Below, one piece after another: positions 1 to 8,388 of a stretch of 64,000 nucleotides of DNA; position 1 is the stretch's first letter, and every line of letters begins with the position of its first letter. The position numbers were made by a program, and so were the translations under genes. Source of the DNA: Ilyomonas sp965219515 (lineage in GTDB: Bacteria > Bacteroidota > Bacteroidia > Chitinophagales > Chitinophagaceae); the NCBI GenBank assembly GCA_965219515.1, contig OZ244776.1:2170001-2234000 (forward strand), read 5' to 3'. Below the pieces are notes generated by a model. It made no database searches and was not told the DNA's origin. It saw only the letters and a program-made list of their open reading frames with translations.

Positions 1-116
1 ACGAAAAATTATTGGAAGCTGCAAGAAAGCCTGATATTATCAAATTGCAATTGTTTACCAGAATGTTGAGAAGAAATAAAATGCTTGACAAAGCTCGTAT
101 TATATCTAAATTATAG
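1..116 (+). CDS. C-terminal end of an unidentified protein (partial)
   Basis: An open frame runs in from the left edge and stops with TAG at 114-116, giving about 37 residues rich in Lys, Arg and Leu (ending RIISKL). It lies only 5 bp upstream of the nucleotidyltransferase gene on the same strand, so the two are probably co-transcribed and may form a two-gene module. The fragment is too short to assign to a family. Confidence 0.5.
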   Translation, partial: EKLLEAARKPDIIKLQLFTRMLRRNKMLDKARIISKL

Positions 117-121
117 CGGAA

Positions 122-622
122 ATGGATGTAATGGACGAAGAACTTATCCGGTTTTGGAAAATTTTGAATTATAACACAGTTCGATACATTATGGTTGGAG
201 GATTAGCAACTCGTTTTCACGGTTATAACAGAACTACCGATGATTTGGATATTTGGATTGACGATACGCTTGAAAACCGAAAGAAGTTTAGAAAAGCTTT
301 TGTTGAACTTGGTTATGGCGATTATCTTTTGTTAGAAACAATGGAATTTATACCCGGATGGACAAGTTTTTATGCGGCAGGTGTTGAAATGGATATTATG
401 ACCGAAATGAAAGGTCTTGAAAACTTATCTTTTGAAGCATGCTATCAAATGGCTTTTACTGCCGATCTTAATAGTATAAAAGTTCCGTTTCTTCACATCG
501 ATCACCTAATTCAGAATAAAAAAGTAGTCAATCGTCCAAAAGATCAGCTTGATGTTATATATCTGGAAAAAATTAAGCAGCTCTTACAGCAACAGGAAAA
601 CAAAGCCGGCAATCAGTTATAA
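122..622 (+). CDS. Nucleotidyltransferase-fold protein (MNT/AbiEii-like)
   Basis: A 166-residue protein with the minimal nucleotidyltransferase signature: a GG motif near residues 26-27 (MVGGLATRFHG), followed about 12 residues later by the metal-binding pair in TTDDLDIWID. Proteins of this size and motif pattern belong to the polymerase-beta-like NTase families that include AbiEii/MenT toxins and house-keeping MNT proteins. Function here is inferred only from the fold. A second in-frame ATG at 131 is an equally good start. The gene follows the partial upstream frame by 5 bp, which resembles toxin-antitoxin spacing, but the partner is cut by the window edge. Its 3' end overlaps the convergent acyl-CoA ligase gene by 10 bp. 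Confidence 0.75.
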   Translation: MDVMDEELIRFWKILNYNTVRYIMVGGLATRFHGYNRTTDDLDIWIDDTLENRKKFRKAFVELGYGDYLLLETMEFIPGWTSFYAAGVEMDIMTEMKGLENLSFEACYQMAFTADLNSIKVPFLHIDHLIQNKKVVNRPKDQLDVIYLEKIKQLLQQQENKAGNQL

Positions 623-2400
623 ATTTCCGAAATTTCGTCTTTGTATTTTTCCATAATCACCTTGCGTTTCAGGCTCATCTTCGGTGTCATTTCGCCGGAT
701 TCGATACTCCATTCTTTTGGCAGCAATTCAAACCGCTTTACCTGTTCTACCTGATTAAAAAACCGATTGTATTTATCGCGGATCTCTCTGTATAAGTCCA
801 GCACTTTCGGGTCTTTAATTACTTCGCTGTTGCTTGTGTAAGCAACGCCGTTTTCTTTCGCCCAGGTTTTCAAAGCCGCAAACGAAGGCACTATCAAAGC
901 GCCTACAAATTTCTGCCCTGCTCCCACCACCATTATTTGTTCTACAAACATGCTTTCTTTCAGCTTGTTTTCTATCGGTTGCGGCGCCACATATTTGCCG
1001 CCACTGGTTTTAAACAATTCTTTCTTCCGGTCGGTTATCTTTAAAAATTTTCTGTCTTCTATTATGCCAATGTCGCCGGTGTGCAACCAGCCGTCAATTA
1101 CCGTTTCGGATGTCAAATCCGGGCGTTTATAATACCCTTTCATCACACTTTCGCCGCGCACGCAAATTTCACCGTCTTCTGCCAGCTTTACTTCCACGCC
1201 TTCAATTACAGGACCAACCGTTCCGTATTTGCTGTCGTTTTTCGTCTTCCTGTTTACTGCAATCACCGGGCTGTTTTCCGTAGGACCGTAACCTTCATAC
1301 ACCGGAATGCCGGCACCGTTAAAAATACGAAGCAGCTTCTCCTGGCAGGCTGCGCCGCCGGTTACAATGAACGTTATTTTTCCGCCTAATGCTTCGCGCC
1401 ACTTGCTGAAAATAAGTTTATTGGCAATCTTCAGTTTCATGTTGAATACCGCGCCGCCGTCAACCAGATTGTCATATTTGGTTGCTGTGCGCACCGCCCA
1501 GAAAAACAAAGCGCGCTTAACGCCGGTAAGTTGTGCGCCTGTGGTCATAATTCGCTCGAACACTTTTTCTAACAAACGAGGCACGGTAGTAAAACCATCC
1601 GGCTGCACTTCTTTTAAATTATTGCCGATTGTTTCCAGGCTTTCTGCATAATAAATGCTGATGCCACTAAACAAATAAATATAGGAAACGCATTTTTCAA
1701 AAATATGATTGAGCGGCAGAAAGCTGAGCACCTTATTACCCGGTGCATCTTCAAACGGAAAGCTGGCTTTCGAATACATGGCATTGCTTATAATATTTTT
1801 ATGGGTAAGCATTACGCCTTTTGGCGTGCCGGTAGTGCCGGATGTATAAATAATAGTTGCCAGATGACTGTCTGGTATCGTTTCTTTTATCGCTTCTATT
1901 TTTTGTAAAGATTCATCCGTGCTTAAAGACATAATCTCTGACCAATGTTTAACGCCTTCAATATACTCGAATGTATAAATCTCTTTTAGTGATGGCACTT
2001 CGGGTTGTATGGCAAGTATTTTATGATACAAATCTTCGCTGCTTACAAAAATGTATTTTACCGCCGCATCATTTAAAATAAATGTGATTTCCAGCGGATT
2101 GGTGGTTGGATATAAAGGAACAAGTACGGCGCCTGTTTGCTGCACAGCCAAATCGGTAAATATCCATTCAGGTCTGTTGTTGCTGATGATGGCAATTTTA
2201 TCAGCGCCTTCCGGCGAAAGCTCCGCTGCACCTACCCCAAGCTGCAACAAGCCCGCACTGAAACGATCCGTAATATCTTTTACCTGTTGTGTGCTGTATG
2301 TTTTCCAATCGCCGTTTTCTTTTGCGGCAAGCATCGTAATGTTGGGAAACTTCTGAAGTTGCAGATCGATGGCATCAAAAAGTCGTGTTGGTTGATTCAT
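613..2400 (-). CDS. Long-chain fatty acid-CoA ligase (AMP-dependent synthetase)
   Basis: A 595-residue adenylate-forming enzyme expected to activate fatty acids to acyl-CoA through an acyl-AMP intermediate. The P-loop-like motif IIYTSGTTGTPKG is at about residue 185, the GYGPTE motif lies near the middle, and GWLHTGDIG and DRKKELFKTSGGKY follow in the C-terminal part. Length and motif order fit the FadD15/AMP-binding long-chain ligase group common in Bacteroidetes. The start at 2400 (MNQPTRLF) is preferred over an upstream ATG at 2478, because the additional 26 residues are not typical of the family and cover a -7 promoter-like box. It is monocistronic and convergent with the nucleotidyltransferase. 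Substrate chain length cannot be read from the sequence. Confidence 0.92.
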   Translation of the reverse strand: MNQPTRLFDAIDLQLQKFPNITMLAAKENGDWKTYSTQQVKDITDRFSAGLLQLGVGAAELSPEGADKIAIISNNRPEWIFTDLAVQQTGAVLVPLYPTTNPLEITFILNDAAVKYIFVSSEDLYHKILAIQPEVPSLKEIYTFEYIEGVKHWSEIMSLSTDESLQKIEAIKETIPDSHLATIIYTSGTTGTPKGVMLTHKNIISNAMYSKASFPFEDAPGNKVLSFLPLNHIFEKCVSYIYLFSGISIYYAESLETIGNNLKEVQPDGFTTVPRLLEKVFERIMTTGAQLTGVKRALFFWAVRTATKYDNLVDGGAVFNMKLKIANKLIFSKWREALGGKITFIVTGGAACQEKLLRIFNGAGIPVYEGYGPTENSPVIAVNRKTKNDSKYGTVGPVIEGVEVKLAEDGEICVRGESVMKGYYKRPDLTSETVIDGWLHTGDIGIIEDRKFLKITDRKKELFKTSGGKYVAPQPIENKLKESMFVEQIMVVGAGQKFVGALIVPSFAALKTWAKENGVAYTSNSEVIKDPKVLDLYREIRDKYNRFFNQVEQVKRFELLPKEWSIESGEMTPKMSLKRKVIMEKYKDEISEIYN

Positions 2401-2435
2401 AAAAACACAAGACGGTTCTACATTTAAAATGGCAG

Positions 2436-2443
2436 CAAATATA
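2436..2443 (-). promoter_or_regulatory. Bacteroidetes -7 box upstream of the acyl-CoA ligase
   Basis: Read on the minus strand this is TATATTTG, an exact match to the Bacteroidetes -7 consensus TAnnTTTG, 35 bp before the ATG at 2400. No clear -33 TTTG is found at the right spacing, so the call rests on one box and position. Confidence 0.35.
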
Positions 2444-2638
2444 ACTGTTAGGAACGATTTTATAACCGCGGATATCACAACGATGTCTGATTCATCAGAT
2501 GATGATTGTAAAATTTTTATTTGCCCGAATGTGAAACTGCTTTGCTTGTATGTGTATCGCGTTTCATTTCAATCTTTTTATGGCACAGGCAGCAAACAAT
2601 CAATTGCTGGTATCTCATTCTATACATTGCTCTTCATT

Positions 2639-3211
2639 ATGAAATATTTTATATTACTTATTTCGTGGTTAGCGTTCTTTTTTATGATTGGTAATTTCGT
2701 GTCTTGCCGGGGCTTTTTCAATAAACCATTTCGCTATACCGAACCGCAAAAAAACTGGGCATGGAAACCCGTTTATGCGATGGATACATCATTTAGAATC
2801 ATTTCGTACCAGGCTGCCAGACCCGTTGTAAATGCCGGAAAAATTTATGTAAAAGACAATCTGATTTATCAATCCGAAACCGGCGCAGGCATTCATATTA
2901 CAGACAACACGAATCCTGCTGCGGCTAAGCGAACCGGGTTTATCAACGTGCCAGGCAGCGAGGAAATTTCTATCAAAGGAAATGTGTTATATACCAACAA
3001 TTACTACGATTTAATTGCCATAGATATTTCAAATATTACCAATCCGCAAATCATCAGCAGAACTAAAAATGCGTTTTTCAGCAGTTCATCAATGCCGCAT
3101 ACGTGGGAACAGCCAAAAGATACCGGCTATTATCAATGCCCGAATATTTATATGGATTCCGTTATCGTAAACTGGGTAAAAGATTCTGTATTTGCTTACT
3201 GCTACAAATAA
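2639..3211 (+). CDS. LVIVD-repeat lipoprotein-like protein
   Basis: A 190-residue exported protein. The start at ATG 2639 gives a hydrophobic signal segment (FILLISWLAFFFMIGNF) ending in a VSC lipobox-like Cys, so an envelope location is likely. The body contains LVIVD-type beta-propeller blades such as GAGIHITDNTNPAAAKRTG and LIAIDISNITNPQ. LVIVD repeats form propellers of unknown ligand in surface proteins. It is 6 bp upstream of a second LVIVD gene and the two are surely co-transcribed. It is short for a full propeller, so it may pair with its neighbour or be a truncated copy. An open frame extends further upstream to 2429, but that extension lacks a signal peptide. Confidence 0.75.
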   Translation: MKYFILLISWLAFFFMIGNFVSCRGFFNKPFRYTEPQKNWAWKPVYAMDTSFRIISYQAARPVVNAGKIYVKDNLIYQSETGAGIHITDNTNPAAAKRTGFINVPGSEEISIKGNVLYTNNYYDLIAIDISNITNPQIISRTKNAFFSSSSMPHTWEQPKDTGYYQCPNIYMDSVIVNWVKDSVFAYCYK

Positions 3212-3217
3212 TAAAAT

Positions 3218-3973
3218 ATGAAGTTTACCATATTCATTTTGCTTGGCGTTATAATTTCTGTTTTATCCTGCACAAAAACCGGCACCACTTCCGATGCATC
3301 CGCACCGGCAAACAACGGCGTTGGAACAGGCGGTTCGCTGGCGCGTTTTGTTATTGTTGAAGATTATTTATATATAGCCGATGAAAGTGATGTAAAAGTG
3401 TTTGATATTTCAAACAACGGCTTGCCTGTTGAAAAAGATCCTGTTTATACCGGAGGGGGAATTGAAACCATTTTTTCTTATGATAACAATCTCTTTCTCG
3501 GATCAACAAACGGTATGTTTATTTATTCGCTGGAAAACCCGGCTAAACCTACACTAACAGGTTTGGCACAGCACCTGAGAAGCTGCGACCCGGTAGTTGC
3601 CAACGATTCGTTCGCCTTTGTAACACTGCGCGGCGGCACACCCTGCGGCTCTGCCACCGACGGATTGTATGTTTATAACATACAGGACATTACCAATCCG
3701 GTTCAGGTTTCACTACTGGAAATGTCAACGCCATCAGGACTGGCGTTAAACGGAAACATTGTTTACGTATGCCGGCAAACAAACGGCATGAGTGTTATAA
3801 ACGCAAACAAAACAGCAGAACCTGTGATGGTAAAAACAATTGAAGAAGCCGATTTCAGGGATGCCATTGTTTACAATCAACTGCTGATTTGCTATGTAAG
3901 CACCGGCATCAGATTGTATGATATTTCGGTAGCCGATAATCCGGTTTTTATCAGCAGCGTTGCCAATGAATGA
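3218..3973 (+). CDS. LVIVD-repeat propeller lipoprotein
   Basis: A 251-residue lipoprotein with signal peptide and lipobox VLSC at residues 15-18, a Gly/Ala/Asn-rich linker, then repeated LVIVD blades (YIADESDVKVFDISN, MFIYSLENPAKPT, LYVYNIQDITNPVQ, IRLYDISVADNPVF). Each blade carries the xxVYDISxxxxP signature. This is a beta-propeller expected to sit on the membrane face. No enzymatic residues are recognisable. It follows the shorter LVIVD gene by 6 bp, forming a two-gene unit, and probably arose by duplication. Confidence 0.82.
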   Translation: MKFTIFILLGVIISVLSCTKTGTTSDASAPANNGVGTGGSLARFVIVEDYLYIADESDVKVFDISNNGLPVEKDPVYTGGGIETIFSYDNNLFLGSTNGMFIYSLENPAKPTLTGLAQHLRSCDPVVANDSFAFVTLRGGTPCGSATDGLYVYNIQDITNPVQVSLLEMSTPSGLALNGNIVYVCRQTNGMSVINANKTAEPVMVKTIEEADFRDAIVYNQLLICYVSTGIRLYDISVADNPVFISSVANE

Positions 3974-3999
3974 TTCTGCTTATAAAAGTATCGGTCAAT

Positions 4000-4026
4000 A
4001 AAAAATCCGAAGCTTTTTACTTCGGA
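4000..4026 (-). terminator. Rho-independent terminator of the glutamine amidotransferase gene
   Basis: Inverted repeat TCCGAAG/CTTCGGA (4006-4012 and 4020-4026, 7-nt loop). On the minus strand it is followed by a T-tract (4000-4005). It lies about 50 bp after the stop codon of the amidotransferase gene. Confidence 0.75.
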
Positions 4027-4074
4027 TAAATGTGATAGCTTTTATCAGTAAAAAATTAAATCGCAAAAAGTGTA

Positions 4075-4896
4075 TTATGCAACAACCATCTGATGTACCG
4101 CCATGTTTAAAAAGTTTGGCAGAATATGATTGTGGGTAAACATGATTTTATCGGGATCATTCAACTGCTCTATCATATTCTTCCACTTTTCTTCACCATG
4201 ATTTTCGATAACGCCTGATTTTTTATCATCGCGCTGCAAATACATGCTCATACCCTCTGCATCGGCTTCAGGATGAAATTGCGTACCGATAAAACAATCG
4301 GTAAACCGGATTGCCATAACAGCTCTTTCATAAGGAACATGCGGACGTTCTTTTTCAATCGCCAGCACCACGGCGCCATGTTTGGCCATCGCATCATCAG
4401 CAGGTTCTATCACCTGATAATCGCGGCTGTCAACGGCATAAAAAGGATCGGTTAAGCCGTCAAATACCGGCTCGCCGTAAGCGCTTTCCAGTATGTGAAT
4501 CGGAAATACGCCAAACGAGGTAGAATTGCGCAGGCATACGGTGGCTATCTTAAAATAGCGACATGCCAGTTGAAAACTATGGCATATAAAAAAAATATGT
4601 TTTCGGGGAAACTGATTTTCGTTGCGGTTATATTCTTCAACCGATTGTATCCAGTTAAAATAAAGGTTTTCCCATTCGCTGCCTTCGCTGTCCAAAGGCG
4701 AGCCCGGACCACCACTCGATATATAAATATCAAAGCTTAAATCAGGTAATTCAAGCTTTTGCCGCACGTCAAATTCTTTTACAACAATTTTATATTCATG
4801 GGCTTCACTCCACTGACGAATAATTTCCCTGATGCATCTCATGCCCTGATTCGCATGACCATCATTCATATCCAAAACTGCTATCCTGCATGTCAT
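4075..4896 (-). CDS. Class I glutamine amidotransferase-like protein
   Basis: A 273-residue stand-alone type 1 GATase domain. The nucleophile elbow is FICHSFQLACRYF (Cys of the triad), and the C-terminal His-Glu pair is in GTQFHPEAD, so the Cys-His-Glu triad is complete. The oxyanion Gly-Gly stretch ISSGGPGSPLD is also present. The family hydrolyses glutamine to supply ammonia or cleaves gamma-glutamyl substrates, but the synthase partner is not encoded nearby, so the acceptor is unknown. ATG at 4896 is chosen; an in-frame TTG lies 24 bp further upstream. An insert (about residues 200-260, with DKKSGVIENHGEEKW) extends it beyond GMP-synthase GATase length. The gene is monocistronic with its own promoter box and terminator. 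Confidence 0.85.
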   Translation of the reverse strand: MTCRIAVLDMNDGHANQGMRCIREIIRQWSEAHEYKIVVKEFDVRQKLELPDLSFDIYISSGGPGSPLDSEGSEWENLYFNWIQSVEEYNRNENQFPRKHIFFICHSFQLACRYFKIATVCLRNSTSFGVFPIHILESAYGEPVFDGLTDPFYAVDSRDYQVIEPADDAMAKHGAVVLAIEKERPHVPYERAVMAIRFTDCFIGTQFHPEADAEGMSMYLQRDDKKSGVIENHGEEKWKNMIEQLNDPDKIMFTHNHILPNFLNMAVHQMVVA

Positions 4897-4917
4897 ATTA
4901 TCAAAAAATCTAAGCTG

Positions 4918-4925
4918 CAAACTTA
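4918..4925 (-). promoter_or_regulatory. Bacteroidetes -7 box for the amidotransferase gene
   Basis: On the minus strand this reads TAAGTTTG (consensus TAnnTTTG), 22 bp upstream of the chosen ATG at 4896. It would give a leader of about 15 nt. No matching -33 element is obvious. Confidence 0.4.
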
Positions 4926-4941
4926 CGATTTTAAATTTTTT

Positions 4942-5763
4942 TTATGCTTTTCGCTCAGAAAACTTAACAGGTTGTAAGTATAGCGTAAGCAGAAACGGCA
5001 GCGTTTCGTAATACGGAATGCGCATCACGAAATAATCGGCTAACAAAAAAATAAAATAAAGGATGATCAGAAACTTATCAAACTTCCTGGTAAAAAAACC
5101 GATGACAAATGACAGTTCCATCAACATTACCGTTATATACATCATGTAAGAAAGAAGGCGATGGCTAATTACATATTGATAAACATAACGTAACCAGTAA
5201 TGCGGCGAACCGGTAAGCATTTCTTTATGCTGATCTAACAAAATGGCGCTTAATTCGTTGAGATTGAATGCGCCTCCGTTTACAATTTTCCAGATGCCTG
5301 CGGAAAGAAAGAAATATAAAAAGAAATAACGCAATGCCGCAAACAAGAGAATAAACGTTTTGTCGTTCCGGACTGTAAAAGCGGCGGGAAAAATGAGCCC
5401 GACAATAAAAATGGTATAAGAACTGATGGGGTAAAGAAAATAGCATTGCAAATAAATCCAGTTGATAGAAAGTACATAAACGGCAGCGAATGATGTTGAT
5501 TTTGGTTTTTTATAAAATGCAAACAGCAATGATAAAGGAGCCGTATAATAAGCCAGATCGAACAATAAAAAATACCGGGTACGAAGCAGCCACTGCGGAA
5601 TGCCGGTTTGCATAAACAGCCAGCTAAAAATATCAAATGTATTGTAGATAAAAACCGGCTGCTGCTGATACAACAGCATATTATTGATCCATTTAAAAAC
5701 AAGCAGCGCATAAAAAATAACGCAGTAATACTTTATGATGGTATGCCTGAAAGAATATTTCAT
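4942..5763 (-). CDS. Polytopic membrane protein, HTTM-like
   Basis: A 273-residue inner-membrane protein with about seven hydrophobic segments and Tyr/Phe-rich loops. The pattern of a conserved AGIWKIVNGG...W segment followed by several helices resembles the HTTM (horizontally transferred transmembrane, vitamin-K carboxylase-like) superfamily, but without its catalytic Lys motif clearly visible, so this is a fold-level guess. Its ATG overlaps the stop codon of the upstream gene by 4 bp (ATGA, 5760-5763), showing translational coupling. The two probably work together as a membrane protein and a single-pass partner. Confidence 0.7.
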   Translation of the reverse strand: MKYSFRHTIIKYYCVIFYALLVFKWINNMLLYQQQPVFIYNTFDIFSWLFMQTGIPQWLLRTRYFLLFDLAYYTAPLSLLFAFYKKPKSTSFAAVYVLSINWIYLQCYFLYPISSYTIFIVGLIFPAAFTVRNDKTFILLFAALRYFFLYFFLSAGIWKIVNGGAFNLNELSAILLDQHKEMLTGSPHYWLRYVYQYVISHRLLSYMMYITVMLMELSFVIGFFTRKFDKFLIILYFIFLLADYFVMRIPYYETLPFLLTLYLQPVKFSERKA

Positions 5764-6242
5764 CGGCGAAGTAAAGTATCGTTGTTACGCCAATATTTTA
5801 AAGTGCGGTATTCAACAGCAGCCGAAGTATCGGTCAGGTTCAGCAATCGTATGATTCTTTTTTTATACCATTTATCAAACTGTAGAGGCGGCAATTGGTT
5901 TACATAAACGGAAGAATCGTTCGTGCGCAGCAACCGCTTAATTGTGGTTTCATAAAGCTCACGATTCCAGCTTTGCTGATGCTGATATAGTACAACCGGA
6001 ATCACAATATTATCCCATCCGTTTGGCGAAAAATCTTTCGCCTGCAATCGCCTGCCGTTAACGGTAACTTCTGTTACTTCATAAACCGGCACAAACTGAT
6101 AAGGTATTGAAAACATGCTGTAATGATAAAACGGAGAAAATTCTACGCCCCGCTTGTAATCAATAAACAACTGGCCAATGATAAAAAGCAGCACGATGAA
6201 AAACCAGAATTTATTCTGCCTGTATAATTTTTTCAGATACAT
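5760..6242 (-). CDS. Single-pass membrane protein of unknown function
   Basis: A 160-residue protein with one N-terminal transmembrane helix (FWFFIVLLFIIGQLFI) and a periplasmic domain rich in Tyr and Arg. No family is recognised. It is coupled to the downstream polytopic membrane gene by an ATGA overlap. The start is awkward: ATG 6242 directly follows the T-tract of the upstream terminator, leaving almost no leader. An in-frame ATG at 6272 would start inside the terminator stem. Partnership with the HTTM-like protein is inferred from coupling alone. Confidence 0.7.
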   Translation of the reverse strand: MYLKKLYRQNKFWFFIVLLFIIGQLFIDYKRGVEFSPFYHYSMFSIPYQFVPVYEVTEVTVNGRRLQAKDFSPNGWDNIVIPVVLYQHQQSWNRELYETTIKRLLRTNDSSVYVNQLPPLQFDKWYKKRIIRLLNLTDTSAAVEYRTLKYWRNNDTLLRR

Positions 6243-6271
6243 AAAAAATACCGCGCCGGAAGCGCGGTACA
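6243..6271 (-). terminator. Terminator of the M42 peptidase gene abutting the next start codon
   Basis: Minus-strand stem TACCGCGC/GCGCGGTA (about 6250-6270) with a short loop, followed by six T (6243-6248), and then directly by the ATG of the next gene at 6242. It ends about 30 bp after the peptidase stop codon. Stem strength and T-tract are those of a good intrinsic terminator. Confidence 0.75.
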
Positions 6272-6301
6272 TAGATAACGAAATATTTTACAAGTTTTTG
6301 T

Positions 6302-7420
6302 TTACAGATAACTCAGATTCACATCCGGCGTAAGCGTAAGCAGGGTTTCATACATCAGCCGGATGGTACTTTCAATATCATCTTTATGCAGCATTTCTAC
6401 CGTTGTATGCATGTAGCGAAGCGGGATTGAAATTAGAACACTCGGGCAGCCATCGTTGGCATAAGCAAAGCTGTCGGTATCTGTTCCGGTGCTGCGGCTA
6501 ACGGTGCGGTTTTGCAAGGCAATTTTATTTTTTTCGGCTACGGCAAGCACAATGTCAAGCAGCTTATTGTGAACGGCAGGTCCGTAAGCTAACGAAGGAC
6601 CTTTACCACAGGCAATATCGCCTTCAATGGCTTTGTTAATCATCGGCGTTTGCGTATCGTGCGTAACATCGGTAACAATGGCGATGTTTGGTTTAATGCG
6701 TCGCGCTATCATTTCTGCACCGCGCAACCCGATTTCCTCCTGCACGGCATTTACAATGTATAAACCAAATGGCAGTGTTTTCTTGTTCTCTTTTAACAAA
6801 CGGGCCACTTCGGCAATCATAAAACCGCCGATGCGATTATCGAAAGCCCGCCCGATCAGATAATTGTTCGCAAGCTCATCGTAGCCCTCCTGGTAGGTAA
6901 CAACTGCGCCTACGTGAATGCCCAGTTCTTCTACTTCTTTCTTAGCGCGCGCGCCGCAATCAAGACACAGGTTTTCTACTTTCGGCGTTGGTTCTTTTGA
7001 ATCATTGTTGCTTAATCTGGTATGAATGGCCGGCCAGCCGAACACACCTTTTACCGCGCCTTTTTTACCATGAATCCATACCCGCATGGAAGGCGCAATC
7101 TGATGATCTACACCGCCGTTCCGTTTTACATAAATAAAACCCTGATCGTTGATGTAATTTACAAACCAGCTTATCTCATCGGCATGAGCTTCTATTACCA
7201 CTTTAAAAGGCGCATCAGGATTAATTACGCCAACCGCTGTTCCGTATGGATCGGTAAATTGTGTATCAATATAAGGCGCCAGGTAATTGAGCCACAAACG
7301 CTGCCCGCTGCTTTCAAAGCCAACCGGCGATGCGTTGTTGATATAGCTTCGTAAAAATTGCGATGATTGTTCCGTAAGCACAGGAATCTTCTCTTCTGTT
7401 TTTTCTTTTTGTTTCGCCAT
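6302..7420 (-). CDS. M42 family metallopeptidase (aminopeptidase/FrvX type)
   Basis: A 372-residue cytoplasmic di-metal aminopeptidase. Metal ligands and catalytic residues are in place: His and Asp in IEAHADEISW, Asp in GRAFDNRIGG, the Glu-Glu pair in VQEEIGLRG, Asp in VTDVTHD, and the C-terminal His in MHTTVEM. The order and length match the M42/endoglucanase M group, which forms dodecameric TET-type shells that trim short peptides. The N-terminus carries a Lys/Glu-rich extension (KQKEKTEEK). It has its own -7 box and a strong terminator and stands alone. Confidence 0.93.
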   Translation of the reverse strand: MAKQKEKTEEKIPVLTEQSSQFLRSYINNASPVGFESSGQRLWLNYLAPYIDTQFTDPYGTAVGVINPDAPFKVVIEAHADEISWFVNYINDQGFIYVKRNGGVDHQIAPSMRVWIHGKKGAVKGVFGWPAIHTRLSNNDSKEPTPKVENLCLDCGARAKKEVEELGIHVGAVVTYQEGYDELANNYLIGRAFDNRIGGFMIAEVARLLKENKKTLPFGLYIVNAVQEEIGLRGAEMIARRIKPNIAIVTDVTHDTQTPMINKAIEGDIACGKGPSLAYGPAVHNKLLDIVLAVAEKNKIALQNRTVSRSTGTDTDSFAYANDGCPSVLISIPLRYMHTTVEMLHKDDIESTIRLMYETLLTLTPDVNLSYL

Positions 7421-7454
7421 GATAATGATTAAAAATGTTCTTTTTAAAAGCCCG

Positions 7455-7462
7455 CAAAGGTA
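7455..7462 (-). promoter_or_regulatory. Bacteroidetes -7 box for the M42 peptidase gene
   Basis: Minus-strand TACCTTTG fits TAnnTTTG, 35 bp upstream of the ATG at 7420 and just after the stop codon of the preceding gene. The -33 element is not clear. Confidence 0.4.
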
Positions 7463-7474
7463 GTGAGTGATTGT

Positions 7475-8386
7475 TTAATTAAACAGAAGCATGGCAGCCA
7501 TGCCAAAAGCCGCTTTCGCCAGCAGTAAACCATCTATTACAACAAGATAATACAGAATACCTTTGCGGCGGCGCAGCGAAGCGGCAGCTATGAATAAAAG
7601 AAAAAAAGGAATTGTGTTAATGATAATTTGCAGGACAGAAAAATTTTTTATCAGCGCAAACAGCAAAAACGAAACAAAGCTTGCCATCGCAAGCGGCAGC
7701 AAAATATAAAAAATGGTGCGGCGCAAACCCTTTGCCACAACAAATGTTTTAAGGCGGTAATTATGATCGGCAGCAAAATCTTTTATGTCGAACATCAGGG
7801 CGATGGCGGTGGTAAACAACCAGTTGGTAAAAAAATAAGAGAGATTAGCGATTGACAACCGAAACGGTTGCCCGCTTTGTAAAGCATGAAACAACAATGG
7901 ATAGATAACAATGATGCCGGTGCATACAAAGCCGATGATAAAAGGCTTGAGCCAGGCTACATTGCGAAGCTGGAACCGGAAGCGCGCCGGAAAAATAACA
8001 CCGTAATACAGCAAAGCCAGGAAAGGAAACAGCAACAATAACAACCAGTCAGATAAAGCAAAGACGGCAAATCTGGTACGTTTGCTTTCTAACAAATACA
8101 TGCCGATGCAAAAAATAAATAGTGTATAACTGATTTGTGTAAACCGGATGAGCCTGCGATTCTGATGATACCATAGCGAACGTATATTGACGGAACGAAC
8201 TACTGCGGCATCGCCGATATAAGCGTGGGTGTAATAAACAACAACCGAAAAAAAAAGGAACAGGTACCAGAAAATATCGGTTATAAAAAAATGATTTTTC
8301 AGGGATGTTTCAGCCGATAATAAAACGATGCAGAATGCTAAATAATAATTACCAAACAGGATAAAGTTAAGAAGTTTGGAAAACAA
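7475..8386 (-). CDS. UbiA-like integral membrane protein
   Basis: A 303-residue protein with about nine hydrophobic helices. The segment ALMFDIKDFAADHNYRLKTF matches the second Asp-rich motif of UbiA prenyltransferases (DxxD followed by T, then V and G). The first Asp-rich motif (NDxxDxxxD) is not found in the N-terminal half, where IFWYLF and YTHAYIGDAA occur, so it may be a divergent or non-prenyltransferring relative. Such UbiA-like proteins are frequent in Bacteroidetes. It follows the small lipoprotein gene by 2 bp and is co-transcribed with it. Confidence 0.7.
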   Translation of the reverse strand: MFSKLLNFILFGNYYLAFCIVLLSAETSLKNHFFITDIFWYLFLFFSVVVYYTHAYIGDAAVVRSVNIRSLWYHQNRRLIRFTQISYTLFIFCIGMYLLESKRTRFAVFALSDWLLLLLFPFLALLYYGVIFPARFRFQLRNVAWLKPFIIGFVCTGIIVIYPLLFHALQSGQPFRLSIANLSYFFTNWLFTTAIALMFDIKDFAADHNYRLKTFVVAKGLRRTIFYILLPLAMASFVSFLLFALIKNFSVLQIIINTIPFFLLFIAAASLRRRKGILYYLVVIDGLLLAKAAFGMAAMLLFN

Positions 8387-8388
8387 TG

